Of a stretch of DNA of 64,000 nt, positions 23,331 to 37,803 are shown piece by piece (the stretch's first letter is position 1; each line of letters opens with the position of its first letter). This DNA comes from Blastocystis sp. Blastoise (lineage: Eukaryota; Sar; Bigyra; Opalinata; Blastocystidae): positions 1,110,501 through 1,174,500 of the forward strand of contig JBBPEB010000006.1 in the NCBI GenBank assembly GCA_039096225.1, given 5' to 3'. The notes beneath the pieces were generated by a model that did no database searches, was not told the origin of the DNA, and saw only the letters and a list, made by a program, of their open reading frames with translations. The translations under genes were made by a program, and so were the position numbers.

Positions 23331-26300
23331 TTAATTAATATAAGTATATACTTCACAAAGAATGTCATCAGGGGTTTTATTTGTATGTATATCCATTACT
23401 AAAACGTTTGAAGCAAGAAATATGTTAATATTTTGGAATCCTTGAAACCCTTGACTGTCCATAAAGTGATAATATAATCCTGTTGCAGATGATAATGCTG
23501 GACCATAATCGTAATTCATTACAAATATGGAATCATTCACCTTTATATATTTTAAGGCCTTTACAAGATGTGGCTGATGATTATTTTCTTTTTCATAATA
23601 TATCAAGTATGAATTATCTATTCTATGTACACCATCATCAACTTGGCTGGTTGTATATATAAGTTTGTTATTAACAAGGATTCTATCATAGAAACTAACA
23701 GATAGTTTATTATAATTATCCTTCAACTGATGAAAATTATTTTCTATAAATAAGTTTAAATTATAATTTCTATTTTCTCCTGTCCAACCAATAATACCAT
23801 CTATTAGATAATTAATAAGTGTTTGAGATCCTTCTTCAAGAATTATTTTGAGAAACTGGAAAAGTACTTTATCTGGCATCTCTATCGGTTCAGAATAATG
23901 AGAACAACTAGCAGAATATATATATGTTTTATTGTTTCCAACAGGATTATAGTAAATAGTATTCTTATCATGTTGCATATCTTCACATGGTTGAGATATA
24001 TTACTTATTTCGTTTCTGTTATTGGATCTTCCTTGATGATCATTAGATACTAAAATTGTTTCTTTGGTTATTGATGACATGCAGCAGGAAATATTAAATT
24101 CATTGCGAGAATGAGATGAGTGCTTAATTTTAGAATAATATGATTCTGATTTCCAAGTTGATGTTACTGATAAGCTTCCTGTATTTCTTAAACATGAGAC
24201 CAAGTGCTGGATAGAATGTATTTGAGATGTAATTAATTGCTTTGGCAGTATAAGCTCACAGAGAAATGTGAATGTAAAACATTTCTTTTCAAGCATTTCC
24301 AAGTCTTCGATATCATTCGCTTTATATATATGGCAATCATGAATAATAGAAGCTAATAATTCGAAAAGAGGTATTATAGGACTGTCTTTTGAATTAAAAT
24401 CATATAATATTAATGGTAATATTTTAGAAACGAAAAATATTTTCGTGTGTGTATTTATTTTGTTGAACATTGTTTCATCTAGTATATAACGAAACTGGTA
24501 TTCACAATCCCCATATATACTATTAACTGCTGAGATACGTGTTTCCAAAATGCTTTTATTTGTTGGGTTTAGTTCAAATGGTTTCCTCTGGTTTTCTTTA
24601 GTATTATCATTTTCTTTTTCATTTGAGGATGTCTTTTTATTCGATTGATCTTCCTTCATATTACTTACATTACTATCTTCCTTCATATTACTATCTTCCT
24701 TCATATTACTTTCATTACTATCTTCCTTCATATTACATTTATTACTATCTTTCTTCTTCTTACCTTTATTACTATTTTTCCTCTTCTTACCTTTATTACT
24801 TTCTTTCTTCTTCTTACTTTTATTACTTTCTTCCTTCTTCTTACTTTTATTTTTATTTTCCTTCTTGAATCCAAATAATAAACTTAATAAAGTATTACAA
24901 ACATTTCCAAAAAGATGCATAGTATCTAATGGAAATGATGTTGAAGGATTAAAGTAGCTAAGTTGTTCAGAAGTACTTCTTACCTTTTTTATTCCTTTAT
25001 TGTAGGATGGATTATCATTATTACTACTTCTTATTTCAGTAATTACTTCTTTAGAATATGGATTGTATCTAATATTAGTAAATGAATCTTCATATAACTT
25101 ACAACTCTTCGAAAAGGATTTGTACATGATATATGGTTTACTATTTATATAAGTATTCGTTTTATTAATCCATTTAAGAAGAAACTGATAACATGGAATA
25201 TATATATGGACTCCAGTATTCGACTTTTGAACTGATATAGATACATGAGAATAGGAACACTTCATACCTTCATGTAATAGTTCAGCATGCTTATCGCTTT
25301 GCATATCGCAAAATCTACAAGGATATGTAGATGATGGACCTAAAAATTTACCTACATGAGATAATGCTGCAGAATCTCCAAATGTATTAATTAATATGCC
25401 AACTACTTTCCTATTCTGTAATCTCCCATCAAGATAAATATCCATGTTTATTCCAGCTTGGAGTAACTTGAATTCAGCCATCAGTATATCAAGGCATAAG
25501 TCAATAGAAGGCTCATCTACGCAAGTATACATATAGAACTCTCTTTTATCGTACTTTCTAAATTTCTTATAATTTAATAATTGGATCAAAATTGGGTTTG
25601 AAGAACTATTCTGCTTAGTAACAGCCTTATCAAACATCGATATACCGTCTGTAGTAACGTTGAATGATAAAATGATATCACCATTATTGGCACAATCTCT
25701 AAGATATGATTTATAATTCATTCCTAGCATGTAATTTGGTATATTTTGAATCATTGAATCTAGGTTACTATTATTAAGACTACTATATATTTGTTCTATC
25801 TCATCTTTTCGATAAAATTCAATATCTTGTATATAATATGGAGATGAAAGTATGGCTTGAAGTCGGGGAATTAGTGGAATAATAACTTGTTTGTTACCTA
25901 TATAAGAATTATATAATGTTTTGTGATATATATATATATATATATAACTACTTCTAGAAATATATACATATATTTCCGTTGCATATAGGATTACTACATG
26001 TTATATCTTTAAATAATGGATATGCTTGTATTGTATTATATGTATGTATTACATGACACTTATTACATGAAAATATATTTATATGAAGAGGCTTATATAT
26101 AGAATTTCTAACATATTTTCTTACAATATTTTGTGAGCATTTGGGTATTGTTAATATAGGAAGATCAATGTCAAATTCGCTTATTAAATTATTTATTAAT
26201 TCATACAAATTTGCTACTTTTTGAAAGCTAATACCTAGTTTTCTCCAACACTCAAAAATTAGGTCATTCATGGCATCCTCTTTTGTACTCACTTTCTCAT

Positions 26301-26582
26301 GAATTATCTAGATAAAATGATTAGTAGGTATTGTGTTGAAGAAATATAATAATGGCTTATATTAAAAGAGAGGTATATATTATATATATATTAATATAAA
26401 CCGTATACTTTTTGTGATAAGATGAGTTGCATGATCTGCCTTATAATATCACCATTTTCTATCTCAATTGGTGTATTCTCATTATTTAAAGAAATATTCA
26501 CATTGTTGATTTCATCTGCAATCAAGGTAGTTGATCTATGATAAGTGTCATGTCTCTCAGATAATAATGTTGCTATGATCAT
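23331..26582 (-). CDS. Tnp2-like (CACTA/EnSpm superfamily) transposase, three exons
   Basis: Exon 1 is 26582-26409, exon 2 26307-25968, exon 3 25897-23331; introns of 101 and 70 nt with GTATAC..CTAG and GTATAT..ATAG ends. Exon lengths sum to 1026 codons plus TAA. Exon 2 has a Cys/His cluster (SCNKCHVIH, CSNPICNGNIC) typical of the N-terminal part of Tnp2 proteins. Exon 3 has PLIPRLQAIL, then the DDE-type core: VTTDGISMF, INTFGDSAALSHV, CRFCD, and PLDTMHLFGNV (the D.MH motif), with a DUF4218-like region later (LVSCLRNTGSL). A Lys/Asn/Glu/Ser repeat (about 24650-24870; units like NMKEDS and SNKGKKK) is inserted between. No stop interrupts it, so it may be active and could act on CACTA-like elements such as 8886-10408, but element termini were not located. 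Confidence 0.8.
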
Positions 26583-26779
26583 TAATGTTATTTCTTATTT
26601 TTATATCTTACTATTTATTCCTGATTTCTTCTTATTAGATATCTTATGTCTATAATTATTCATTATAACAAATACTATGAAAAATGTTTATTAAAAAAAA
26701 TAAAATTCATTTCTTCTGTAGAATTTTACTGATTATTATCACGGTTTTCATATATATTTTTTCTTTTACTTTCTTTTTC

Positions 26780-27566
26780 ATGGAATCATCTACTTTATCT
26801 TCATTAGAAAGAAATAAAATTGATAGTCTTCAAGAAGATATCTATAAAGCTATCGAACATTATTTTAACGAATTAAAAGGTGAAGAGACAAATGGTATTT
26901 CAATTTAATTCTTTGGTAATAATTATTTAGAAAAGACTATTCGTTGCTCAGATGTTTTTATAGAATGTGAGGCTATGATAAGAAGACTTTCCATTAAAAG
27001 AGATATTCCATTTAGAAACAAGAAGTTGAATTCAAATAAATTAAAAGTATTTATTGTATACATATATAATGTTTAATTCAATAGACTATAATAAAGGTAA
27101 TTCCTTTTTGCTTACCTGAAGCTATACGAAAAAATGCAAAATCCATGTTTACATTAAAAAAGAATAATATATGTTTAGATCATGAGTCAGAGGTCTACAT
27201 ATATATTTGTCGTCTTGCTCGTCTTTATTTGCATACATATGAGAAACAAGATAATTATAGTGATGAAATTATAATGGTTTGTGTTCGTGAATGTATTACT
27301 AATCGTCGTCGAAAAGGCTCGTTTCCTCAATTCTTTGGGTTTCATTTAGATAGAGAAATAGAAATACATGACTCAGGATCCTCTGAGATTGTATGCTTTT
27401 ATACGTTTCTTTTATCATTCTTTTATATAATATTCTTTATTTTTAGTTTGGCAAATGGATTCCAATTAGTCCTTTTCCAAATACAAGTTCTTATACATAT
27501 ATACATTATGAAACAATAATAAACAATTTGCAGAAATGCCAAGAGATTCTACCATTCTCAGGATAA
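26780..27566 (+). CDS. Unknown conserved-looking protein, about 214 aa
   Basis: Spliced model: 26780-26894, 26931-27046, 27097-27390, 27447-27566 (stop TAA). All junctions are GT..AG and the sum is 645 nt. The second acceptor could also be at 27084, adding TIIK in frame. The start ATG at 26780 gives MESSTLSSLERNK; an in-frame ATG at 26684 would add 32 very hydrophobic residues and could be a signal anchor, but looks like AT-rich leader sequence. The protein is mixed helical and basic (RKNAKSMFTL, RECITNRRRKGSF), with no motif I recognise. It lies 198 bp from the divergent transposase start, so it could be a second transposon-encoded protein or a host gene. Confidence 0.6.
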
Positions 27567-29203
27567 ATCTTTGAATTATTCTATTTTTCTTTATTCCTTT
27601 ATTCTATTTCATAATGATTGGCTATTTATCTTCTACACTATAATTCTTTTGATTTATATTAAAATGATTGGCTAAGTATTTTTAATAGAATATATTTTTA
27701 TGCTGACTTTATTTTTTGTTTTACACCATACATTCATATTTTATTTTATTGCTTTGTTTATCTCACAACAAAAATATCAATGAACATATTCAATAACTAT
27801 ACTCTTTGAAAATGTATTTTACTTTTAAACAGTATTAAAGTATTATTGTGTCTAGGTGTCTATCAATTTTCGAATCAATTATCTTGTTAATGTATATAAT
27901 GTTGTAAAATATCATAACATCTTTTTATATAGAATGTCAGGTGTTTGATTATTCAAGGGTAGCAAGTATTTTGTTTCGTATTTCTATAATTCTTTGTTAC
28001 TATTATTTAATTAACTATCAATATCCCTTTCTTTAGTTGCTTCATATAAATTGTAACGTGCATTGAAATGACAGCTATCTTTAACGATGTGAATTAGGTA
28101 TGTATAACTATTTATTGATTTGAATAATTCTAACTTATTTTTTTTATATAGAGTATTTATAGACAGAAGTAATTACCACCAGTAGATAGATTTAAAAAAA
28201 TGTTTTAATGTTATTTCACAATTAGAATTTATTTACAATTTACTCGTTTTGTTTTCTAATTTTTGTTATAATGGTTAAAGCCATAGTTGCGTATAGAGTA
28301 GTTTATGAAAATAACAAAGATAAATTTAAATCATTAAATAGTTTTTAAATTAATTATTCAAAGAGCGACCAAAAATAATCATCGTGTATATACTAAAAAT
28401 CTTCATTGGGTTTTTTTATGCTTTTTGTTGTTTATTCTGTGGAGGGTATTTTTTTTCCTTGTTTAATTGTTCTGAAAAAATCTTAAATCCAAAAAGCAAA
28501 ACGTGACAAAGAAGGCCATTTTTATTCATGGAAATCGCTGATAGTGGATTGATTCAAGTGCATTTTTATTATATCTGTGAATAAATATATAGGCATGCAT
28601 TAGTTTTATCTCTACATAGCATTATAAAAGACTCTTCTAAAAAAACAAGAAACTTTGTTGAAAATACCGTCTAAACAAGTATAGTTGCTACAGGAACAAA
28701 CATTTACTAATTCATGAATTCCATTAATGATAATATAAGAACTTTACATAACAAATAATATCTTTAAAAACCAATTTTTTTAAGAGTAAATTGAGTAACA
28801 AAAGTGGTCAACTTTTTGTATCTTTTGATATAAACATAATGGTGTAATGTTAGCTATAATACAATCAGGAGAAAAAAAGATACGTTGGAATTAATAAAGA
28901 TTTTAACCAAAAACAAAGTGGACAAATTACCTGAATATCTATTATAATCATGATTTCTCAGAATTTAGAAAAACAAAATTTCCAAACAGAGTTGGTTCTA
29001 AAATGAATGGCTAACAATAGACCAATAAAATGGCTTATATCCTGATATAAACCAATTATCTCCATCGACATTGTTGTCTTTTCTCTATATGAAATTATTA
29101 AAAATAATTTTCTCCTTTTCTGAGATTCTCCGTATATCAAGATCTTTCATATAAAAATAGATTATTTTATTATTATTTTATTATAAAATATTTTGTTTAT
29201 ATT
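27567..29203. other. Intergenic with two CCAAT-type motifs
   Basis: ATGATTGGCTA occurs at about 27610 and again at about 27664, each after an AT-rich run. This resembles inverted CCAAT boxes seen near other genes in the window. Nothing else supportable; a 60-codon minus frame at 28958-29140 is rejected. Confidence 0.35.
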
Positions 29204-32200
29204 ATGATTATACTTCAATTCATTGTTTACTGTGTATTTACACTATTATGTAAGTTTTTTATTTCATAGTTTATTAAAATGCCTCATTCGACCACTTTAT
29301 ATATATCCTTTTAGGTGTTCAAGCTTGTTCTTCTGATGAACACGAAATCATTGTCAAGCGTTATTATGCAAAGAATGCTGGTGAAATCGTTCAACTTTAT
29401 TCTGGTGATTCGGCTAATTTAAGAAATACTCTTGCTTTTAATGATGAATCTGATGCTTCTCAAGATACAGTTGTTGATTATAAAGTCTGTATCGATGGAC
29501 ATACTGATTATAATCTAGAATTGTTATCAAAGTATATTCATGTAATTATTTGTTTTTTATTGTTATTTTTATAGGAACTCTCCTACGTGGGCTGATGGAT
29601 CGCTTATAACGTTGACATATAACGAAATTATTCTTGTGAAAACAAGTTTGAATAAAGATGGTAATGGAAAGAAAGTGATTAAATTTAACTGTATGTAATT
29701 TTTATTTCTTTAACTTTTTTTATGTATAAATTATTTTTTATTTAATTTTTAATTATATGTATATTATATATTTCTATACTTTTAATTATATATATATATT
29801 TATTATATATATATTTATATATTAAATACTATTAACATCTATTTCTATATTTTCTTACCTGCTAATCTAATATATATTATTTATAAAGTGTCTTCTATTC
29901 TTGATTCAAGAATGAATTGGAAATATTCTACTTCTGTTGATGCTGTTTCTTGGAAGGAAAATAAGATAGAAGAATGGGGTGAAGAATATAAGAATAAAGA
30001 AATCAAGAATGCTGGTTCTAGTGTTTATTTTAGAAATGATATAACTGTAGACGATTCATTTACTGATCTTCAATTATCTATTCAAAGTCAAAATGGATTT
30101 ATTGTTTATGTAAATGGAATTCAAGTGTATACTTATTTATTACTTGAGTATGTTTAGTTTATTAAATTTATATATCTATTTTATAAATATCTTTTTCTTT
30201 ATATTTATTTTTTTTATATTTATTTTTTTATATCTTTTATATATATCTTTTATATATATCTTTTATATATATCTATTTTATTTATATATTATTTATTTAT
30301 AGATCTTCTAAAATCAATGAAAATACTCCTTCTCAGTCTCTTGAAGATGTTCCTACTTATAAACAGTATATATAATATATTAATTATTTCTATATAAATA
30401 TTTCTAAAGTATTATAGTTCCTAAAGAATTATTTGGTTCTTCAACTTCTCTTACTACATTAAAAATAGCTGTTGAATTACATACTATTGCTGATCATCCT
30501 GAACTTCTTTCTTCTTTTGATGCTCTTACTTATATTTCAAATTCTAAAGGTATATACATAATAATTAATTAATATATATATATATAGATTCTATGGATAC
30601 CCTCTCTATGCTTGCTTCTAGAAGATTAGCTGATATTCCTCAATATACTATGAATGCCTTTGAAGAGAATCAATGCATTGATTTCTCTGCTGAATTATCT
30701 CTTTCATTATCGAATTGTGTTCTATCTACTGATTTACCTACTGGCTTAAAACTTTCTGAATGTATTCTTTTTGGAACTCCTAAAGAAGTCAAATCTGCTG
30801 AATATACTCTTTCTTATAATTATGATGAAGATGGTAGTTCTTCAAATACTTATACATTTAAGCTACAAGTATTATGCAATCCTACTAGTTGTGCACATAT
30901 TCATGTTAATAAAATTACAGGATATGATTCTTCTAAAGAAAAAGTCATAATTAAATTAGAAGATGGAAATATAATTACTACTTTAGTTCAAGGTAATTAT
31001 ATAAACAAGAATTATGATTATTATGGTCCTGTAGGTACTTGGTCATTTGAATTAATACAAGAAACTAATGACATTTGGTTTAGCAGCTCAATTATGAGAG
31101 TATATCTTATAGATGATCTTAGTGATACATCCATTGCTGTTACTAGAATGAGATTTATATATAAATCGCGTGAAACATATTATGTTAATACTATTTATTC
31201 TATGTTAATGAGATCTGAATGGAAATATAATACTTATGATTCTTTACCTACAGAATGGTATGAATCTTCTGTTGATGATTCTACTTGGTCTACTACTAAT
31301 GGTGGTACTGCTATTACTACTAGTGGTGCTAATCAATATTTTGTATTCCGTAAAACTATTAATACTCCTTCTATTGTTAATCAAAAGTATTTTATATTAC
31401 GTTATAAAACATTATCAAACTCAAAGATCTATATAAATAATCATGAACTTGCTGTATATGGATTTATAGATGGCTATTTAGAATCAACAGATGCCTCTAC
31501 TATTATAGATCAAACCACATCAGGTCCTCTCTCTCTATTTGACAATCAAGAAACTATTACTATTTCTGTATTACTATTTGATAAACAACATACTATTGAT
31601 ATATCTTTTAATGCTTCTCTTCTAATTGTTGTCGATATTAATCTTCCTGTTTATGGTGATTATAAGGTAATAGTCACTAATGATTCATATACTAGTAGTC
31701 CTGATTCTATTGTGGATTTAAACATCAATTTATCTCTGCATATCAGAGGCAATTCAGATAAATCAGATCCAGTAATTTCTGTAGAAACTAAAGATGGATA
31801 TAAATATTTAAATAGATACTGCATAACTTTCAATCGTTACGATTTTCTTTACTTTCCAAAATCATGGAAAGTAGAATCTATAGATATAAATGGTAATCGT
31901 CATGAACACTCAGTTGTAGAAGATGCATTTAATTCTTCTACTTCTCAAAGAAGATGTTTCTTCTTGTATGATGTAACTACTGGAATCAGTAAATTAGAAT
32001 TTACATTAACAAATAATATGAATAATAAAGTTGAGAATGATTATTATATATCTGAAATTGAATTTTTTGTAGATGATGTTACTTCTAATACATTACTTTC
32101 TTTATCTACTTCTTCTAATCCTTATTATGCTTATGATAACACAACCATATTAATATTATTTACTAATTCGGAATACTATCATGATTTTACTATAACTCCT

Positions 32201-35200
32201 TCTCTTCCTGATGGACTAACACTTGATACTAATATTCTTTCTATATATGGTATTATTCATGGTAAGACTGGTAATACTGATTATACTATACATGCTACAT
32301 CTGTAATTGATACTCCATATGAATATACATTAACTATTTATGTTCGATCATGTCAATATCCTAATAATTTTATTAATATTCAACTTGAATATGAACAAGA
32401 AGCTGTTTATAAAATAAACATACATAGTTCTATAATATATCAACAAGAAAAAGAAATATATCATATATATGAAAGAAGTTCAGAAGACTATAATGTATGT
32501 CTCTCTCCATCAATATATTCCTTATCTATGTCTATTATGTATGGTGAATCTAGTTCAGTATCCAATGTATATGTCAATAATGTTTATTATAGTCAATTTG
32601 CTAATAATAATAGTGTATATTTATATTCATATCGATATGTTGATGCATCCAAGATGCCTATTATTTATTCTTATGATAATATAATTCCTCCTAAGCATTG
32701 GAATACATTATTATTTAATGATAATCTATGGTCTACAGTTCCTTCTTCTTCTTCTCTTCCTGATACTCCTAGTGATAGTATTACTCAGTATTATAGAATG
32801 CATTATACTATAGAAGATGCAGTATTTTTACGCTATCAATTAGATATAACTGTATCTACATATGCTGGTATGATCATATATATAAATGGTTTTGAAATAA
32901 GAAGAGTAAATATAGATGAATCTAATAAAATTGAATATAATACATTAGCTACCTCAGAATATAGTGAGTATAAACCATATAGAACTGTTATAAGTACTTA
33001 CATTGATCAAAGTATACGTCTCATTGGCGATAATGTTATTGCTATTGAAATACACAAATTTAATAATATTATTCAACCAAAGAATGGACTTTCTATAAAA
33101 ATTGACCTTATTAGTCTAGAAGATTTACCAACAGAAGGTTCACCAATAGAAGGTTCATGGTCTGTTAGCGGTGATGTAGATCCTGAATATCCATTAAGTA
33201 ATCTAGATGATAATGATGATAGTACATATACAGTAGTACATAATAAATGTTCAAATACTATATTAACCTATACATATAATGATGAAACATGTGTAGATGT
33301 AAATCAGTTTTATTTATATTATAACCATGATATGAGTTTATCATATAGTCCTGAGTCTATTGTAATAGAAGGAAATAATAATGGTGTACAATGGGATGAA
33401 CTTTCTACAATAGATGGAATAAGTATGGGTCATCATTATAATGGAAATTTTTATTTAAATAAATGTTATAATTCATATCGAATGAGAATTACACAATGTG
33501 GAACAGATCCAAGTTTATTTGAAAGTGAAAGTATGACTATTCTAAATGAACTACGATATATCGCTGTTGATTATGGCCGTATAGACAATGAATGGTCTGC
33601 AGCTAGAATTAATCAATACTCTTATAAGATTTGTCCTAAAGGATATACTAGTAATGCTAAACGTTTATGCACAAAAGGTGGATTACAAGCAATTGAAGGT
33701 GATCCAACATGTATAAAGATGAATCCTTCTGAATTATATTTTGAAGAAACAAATATTATTATTAAAAACAATAATTTCTATGAACAATATTATACAATAG
33801 ATGCTGTTGATACTGTTATTACAAGTTCTCCTTCTCTTCCTGATGGTATTATTATAGATTCTGTAACTCAAAGAATTTATGGTACTCCTACTATTCCATC
33901 TCTTAAAACTACTTATACTCTCTCTTATACTAGTAATGAAGGTGATATTGTTGACTTATCTCAAATTTCTATGATAATTATAGGTTTACCATGTTTAGCT
34001 GATAATAATTGGCCAGAAACTAACTCTGATTCTACTGCTTCTCTTCCTTGTCCTCAATATTATGAAGGTAATATATATAGATTATGTAGTTATAAAGGTG
34101 AATGGGAAGAAGCTAATACTAATGAATGCATATTTAGTGGTTCTACTCCTTGTACTGGTACTACTTATTATAATGGTAATGAATGTGAAGAATGTATAAA
34201 TGGTATTATTACGTCATTTAAAGGTAATAATATACAATGTACTCTTTGTAATGATAATGAATTCGTATATTATAATCAATGTGTTGCTAATGATGCTACT
34301 TGTCCTGCTAGTACTATTGATTCCTATCTATATCCTGAAACTGATATATTGAAGAATGGTATCGTTAATTGTACTAATGAAAATCAATATGGTTATTATA
34401 AAGTATATTGTGATTACATATCTGCACCTACTTGGTCTAATGATATTCATAAAGATCGTTGTTGTATGTTTTATTATTGTTATTATGTTAGTATTTGTTA
34501 TTATTATTATTAACCAAATTATTATTATTATATTTATTATTATTATGTTTATTATGTTTATTAATATGTTTATTATTATTTTCTATAGATCCTCGACCTG
34601 TTTCTATTCCTGGAAAAGCTTTAGAATCATTAGATTATTCTATGCAACTTAAGACAACTATTGATGATGTTTATTCTTTATTAGTATCTTTAGCAAGAAC
34701 CTTTGTAAATACTTATTCATATCAACTTACCGATCTTCTTCTTACTACAGATTATATAGCAGATAATGATGTATATTATTATTTATTATTCATTTTATAT
34801 TATATTATATATAGTCTAATAATACTCTTCTTCATGCATATTATGGTTCAAATAGAGATTTATATTCTTCTTCATCTTCTTCTAAAAGACAATTATTTCT
34901 GAATACAATTACTAACTATACAAATACTCCATTCAATTCTTCTTCTGTTCTTCTTTATAATCATACCACTTTAGCTAATACTAATGAATATTGTCAACTT
35001 CCAAATCAAGATGTGACTATTCCATTAAATTATTATTATATGATTTCAGAGGAAATAGAAAATCAAAAACAATACTCTACAACATATTTCTGTAAACAAG
35101 ATCAATTAAATTATATTCCAATTCCTGCTAGATTTACTGAAATAGGTACAAATACCTTGAATTTATTATTAGAATTCAAAGATTTTCCAAATATTTGGAT

Positions 35201-35462
35201 TCAACCTGAGATATTTATATCTATATATAGATCTATTTTAATATCTAGCAAAGTTCCTATTTCTCAATTAAGAAATACTATTTTAGTTTCAAATCCTGAA
35301 AAACTTATTGTTTATTATTTACTTAATATACCTAATGAAGTATTAATTGAAAGTGCTACTGTTTCCAATTATTTTAATGAAGAAGTATTAAATAATCAAT
35401 TAATGAGAAGAATTCCTTTTATATACGATTCTACTCAGTTTATGTTATCAACATCAAATTAA
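29204..35462 (+). CDS. Large secreted modular protein, 1841 aa (putative-Ig and jelly-roll-like modules)
   Basis: Nine exons: 29204-29249, 29315-29531, 29575-29690, 29889-30126, 30303-30365, 30410-30549, 30588-34463, 34589-34770, 34815-35462. The sum is 1842 codons including TAA. The first exon encodes a signal peptide (MIILQFIVYCVFTLL). Three copies of a beta-rich module end in an NG motif: W.Y..SV...SW..VYVNGIQV, WYESSVDDSTW..IYINNHEL and HWNTLLFNDNLW..IYINGFEI. Putative-Ig (He_PIG) modules read LPTGLKLSECILFGTP, SLPDGLTLDTNILSIYG and SLPDGIIIDSVTQRIYGTP. A discoidin-like stretch (about 33150-33570) and Cys-rich segments (CPKGYTSN, ECEECINGI) follow. There is no C-terminal membrane segment. 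Exon 7 is 3.9 kb without an intron, unusual here. Likely a cell-surface or extracellular adhesion protein; ligand unknown. Confidence 0.85.
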
Positions 35463-37803
35463 TACTAGTGTTGCTAGTATGTATTGCCATCTTTAAATAT
35501 ATATATATTTATATTATACTGTTTACATATCTTTTATATTCTATTTATATATATTTTTATATTATATTTCTATCCATAAATTATTATAATGTTTTTTTAT
35601 TATTACTATTAATATATATATATTTTTATATTATACATATTTTTTATATAATGCGCTTATTTTTCTATTTAAAGATTATAAATAAACTTCAATACATATA
35701 CACTCTTTTATTTATACTTAGAAGTATATATATATATCTTTATACATATTTCATTCTCTTTCATAAAATATATTCTTATGAAATAGAGATTTTACTACAT
35801 TATTTTTTTTTATTAAATTTTCATGATATTATTATTTTTATTTATATTTTGTGGCTATATGCATATATTAACTTTTGTATTATATATATGTTTTCTTCAA
35901 ATTAATATCTATTATTATTATTATGTATTATTTATATACATATAGAAAAACTTTAGAATTAATAATATTATTATTATAATATAATATTTTATTATTCTCC
36001 AAATACTATAGATATATCATGTTTTTTTTTTCTTGATATATTTTCTCTTATTGCGCAAAAACATAATTCTATCAAGTTTTTTATTCATAGAATTCTTGAT
36101 ATTGATACTTAACCTTATATTTCTTTTCTTTTTTAATATATATATCTTTTCATAACAATATAATTATCTATTCTTTTATTGTTCGAGATTCAACTCCACT
36201 ATTTTGTTTTGTTAGCCTCAATATATATCTTTTTATGAGTTATATTTCATGAATAATTTATATGAAGCTAATAGATATTAATATATATATTTAATTGAGT
36301 TTTTAAAAGATTCACATAGTATTTCTCACTAATTTCACTAATAATTCTTTTTAAAATCAAGATGCTACTATTCTATATGTTTTTGCTAAAGTAGTTAATA
36401 ATGGGTTATAATATGTATTCTAATAAGATTTTCATTGACTTAATTCACTTTTTTAAAACTATTTAATTGATATGTTCAGTTAAACTTAACTTTTATTTAT
36501 TAATAACTATAGAAATAAATTACTAATACAACTATTTTATTATTTTATTGTTGATAATTTTTATAAAACCATTCTTACCAGTGATATGATAAGAAACCGA
36601 TAAATAATTTTTGTTAAAGAAAAAATAGTTATCTATTTTTATCATGTTATTATTGTTTATATTATTATCTATAGATTTAATTATATATATTTTAGAGAGT
36701 AAGTAATCTGTTATATTGTTTTATTTAGAATATATTATACATACCAATAGAATTAAATAGGTTATTTATACATATTAATAAGTATATATATATCTATTTT
36801 ATTTATCATAGAGATCATAAGAAAATAGTATCATACAAAACATATTGAATATATATTTAAAAATATTAATAAAATATATCTTTTTTTTAATGATAATATA
36901 CTTGAGAGAAAGAGTTAAATAAGTAGATATGTAGAAATAAATTAAATAAAACTTTGAATATCTGTAATGTATAGAAAGAAAGAGATTTAGTGATATACCT
37001 ATTAACAGCACAAATAATACATACAACTTTATATTGCATTTCATTTAATAGAAGAGTTTAAACGCAATTAACACTAATTATAGTTTAATTTTTATAAAGA
37101 AAAGAGTAGATAATTTTAAACATAATAATTTAATTTGAAGAGAGTAAACATTTTTAATGTGATTTCACTTCAGAATATATGAATGATGTCCCTTTGATAA
37201 TCATTACATATATAAAATATATTTCACATTTTAATAGACATTAAAATGATATTTTAAGCCAAATATCATTCATTTCTATTAATTTGATTTTTAAAAATAT
37301 AATACTTGAAAGAATAATTAATATATTTGATTGCAACATCACCTGTTTATATAATCTTAATAATCTAAACAAAGTGAATACTTCATTTTAACAATTTGAT
37401 TGATATAATTACAACTATTTTTCATTTGATTGAGTAAAAACATATTTATGACTTTAATGAGAATATAAACAAAATTTTATTTTGTTTTAATATTTGATAA
37501 TATGCTTTGAAAAATGAATAATGTATTCTTTCTGAAATCTTCATAAATCTCAAATAAGTTGATCTGAAAAAGACTGAATAAAGAAATCGTGAAAATTTAC
37601 AATATATAGCTACAATTTTTTGAAATTATCGTAGTTATTATTTTCGAATATTTTACAAGTTTTGTTCTTTCTTATCTCCATGATTCATTAAAATTAGGCA
37701 ATATTCAACAGCTTTTAGGCTATTTACTTATTATTTAAATAAAAGTGTATCTTTTAGGTACGATAATTTATGATCTTTCTGTAGTTATAGTTGAATCCAA
37801 GTA
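35463..37803. other. Intergenic, AT-rich
   Basis: Dominated by TATA-rich sequence. Open frames at 35468-35905 (+) and 36799-37044 (-) consist of I/Y/F/L runs expected from AT-rich non-coding DNA. No gene supported. Confidence 0.5.

Noticed and set aside
24623-24878. Plus-strand frames of repeated Tyr/Ser/Leu
   Set aside because: Antisense shadow of the Lys/Asn/Glu repeat in the transposase.
28958-29140. 60-codon minus-strand frame upstream of the secreted protein
   Set aside because: Short, no recognisable features, lies in the probable promoter region.
35468-35905. 145-codon plus-strand frame after the secreted protein
   Set aside because: I/Y/F/L-rich translation of TATA-type DNA; no start context or splice link.
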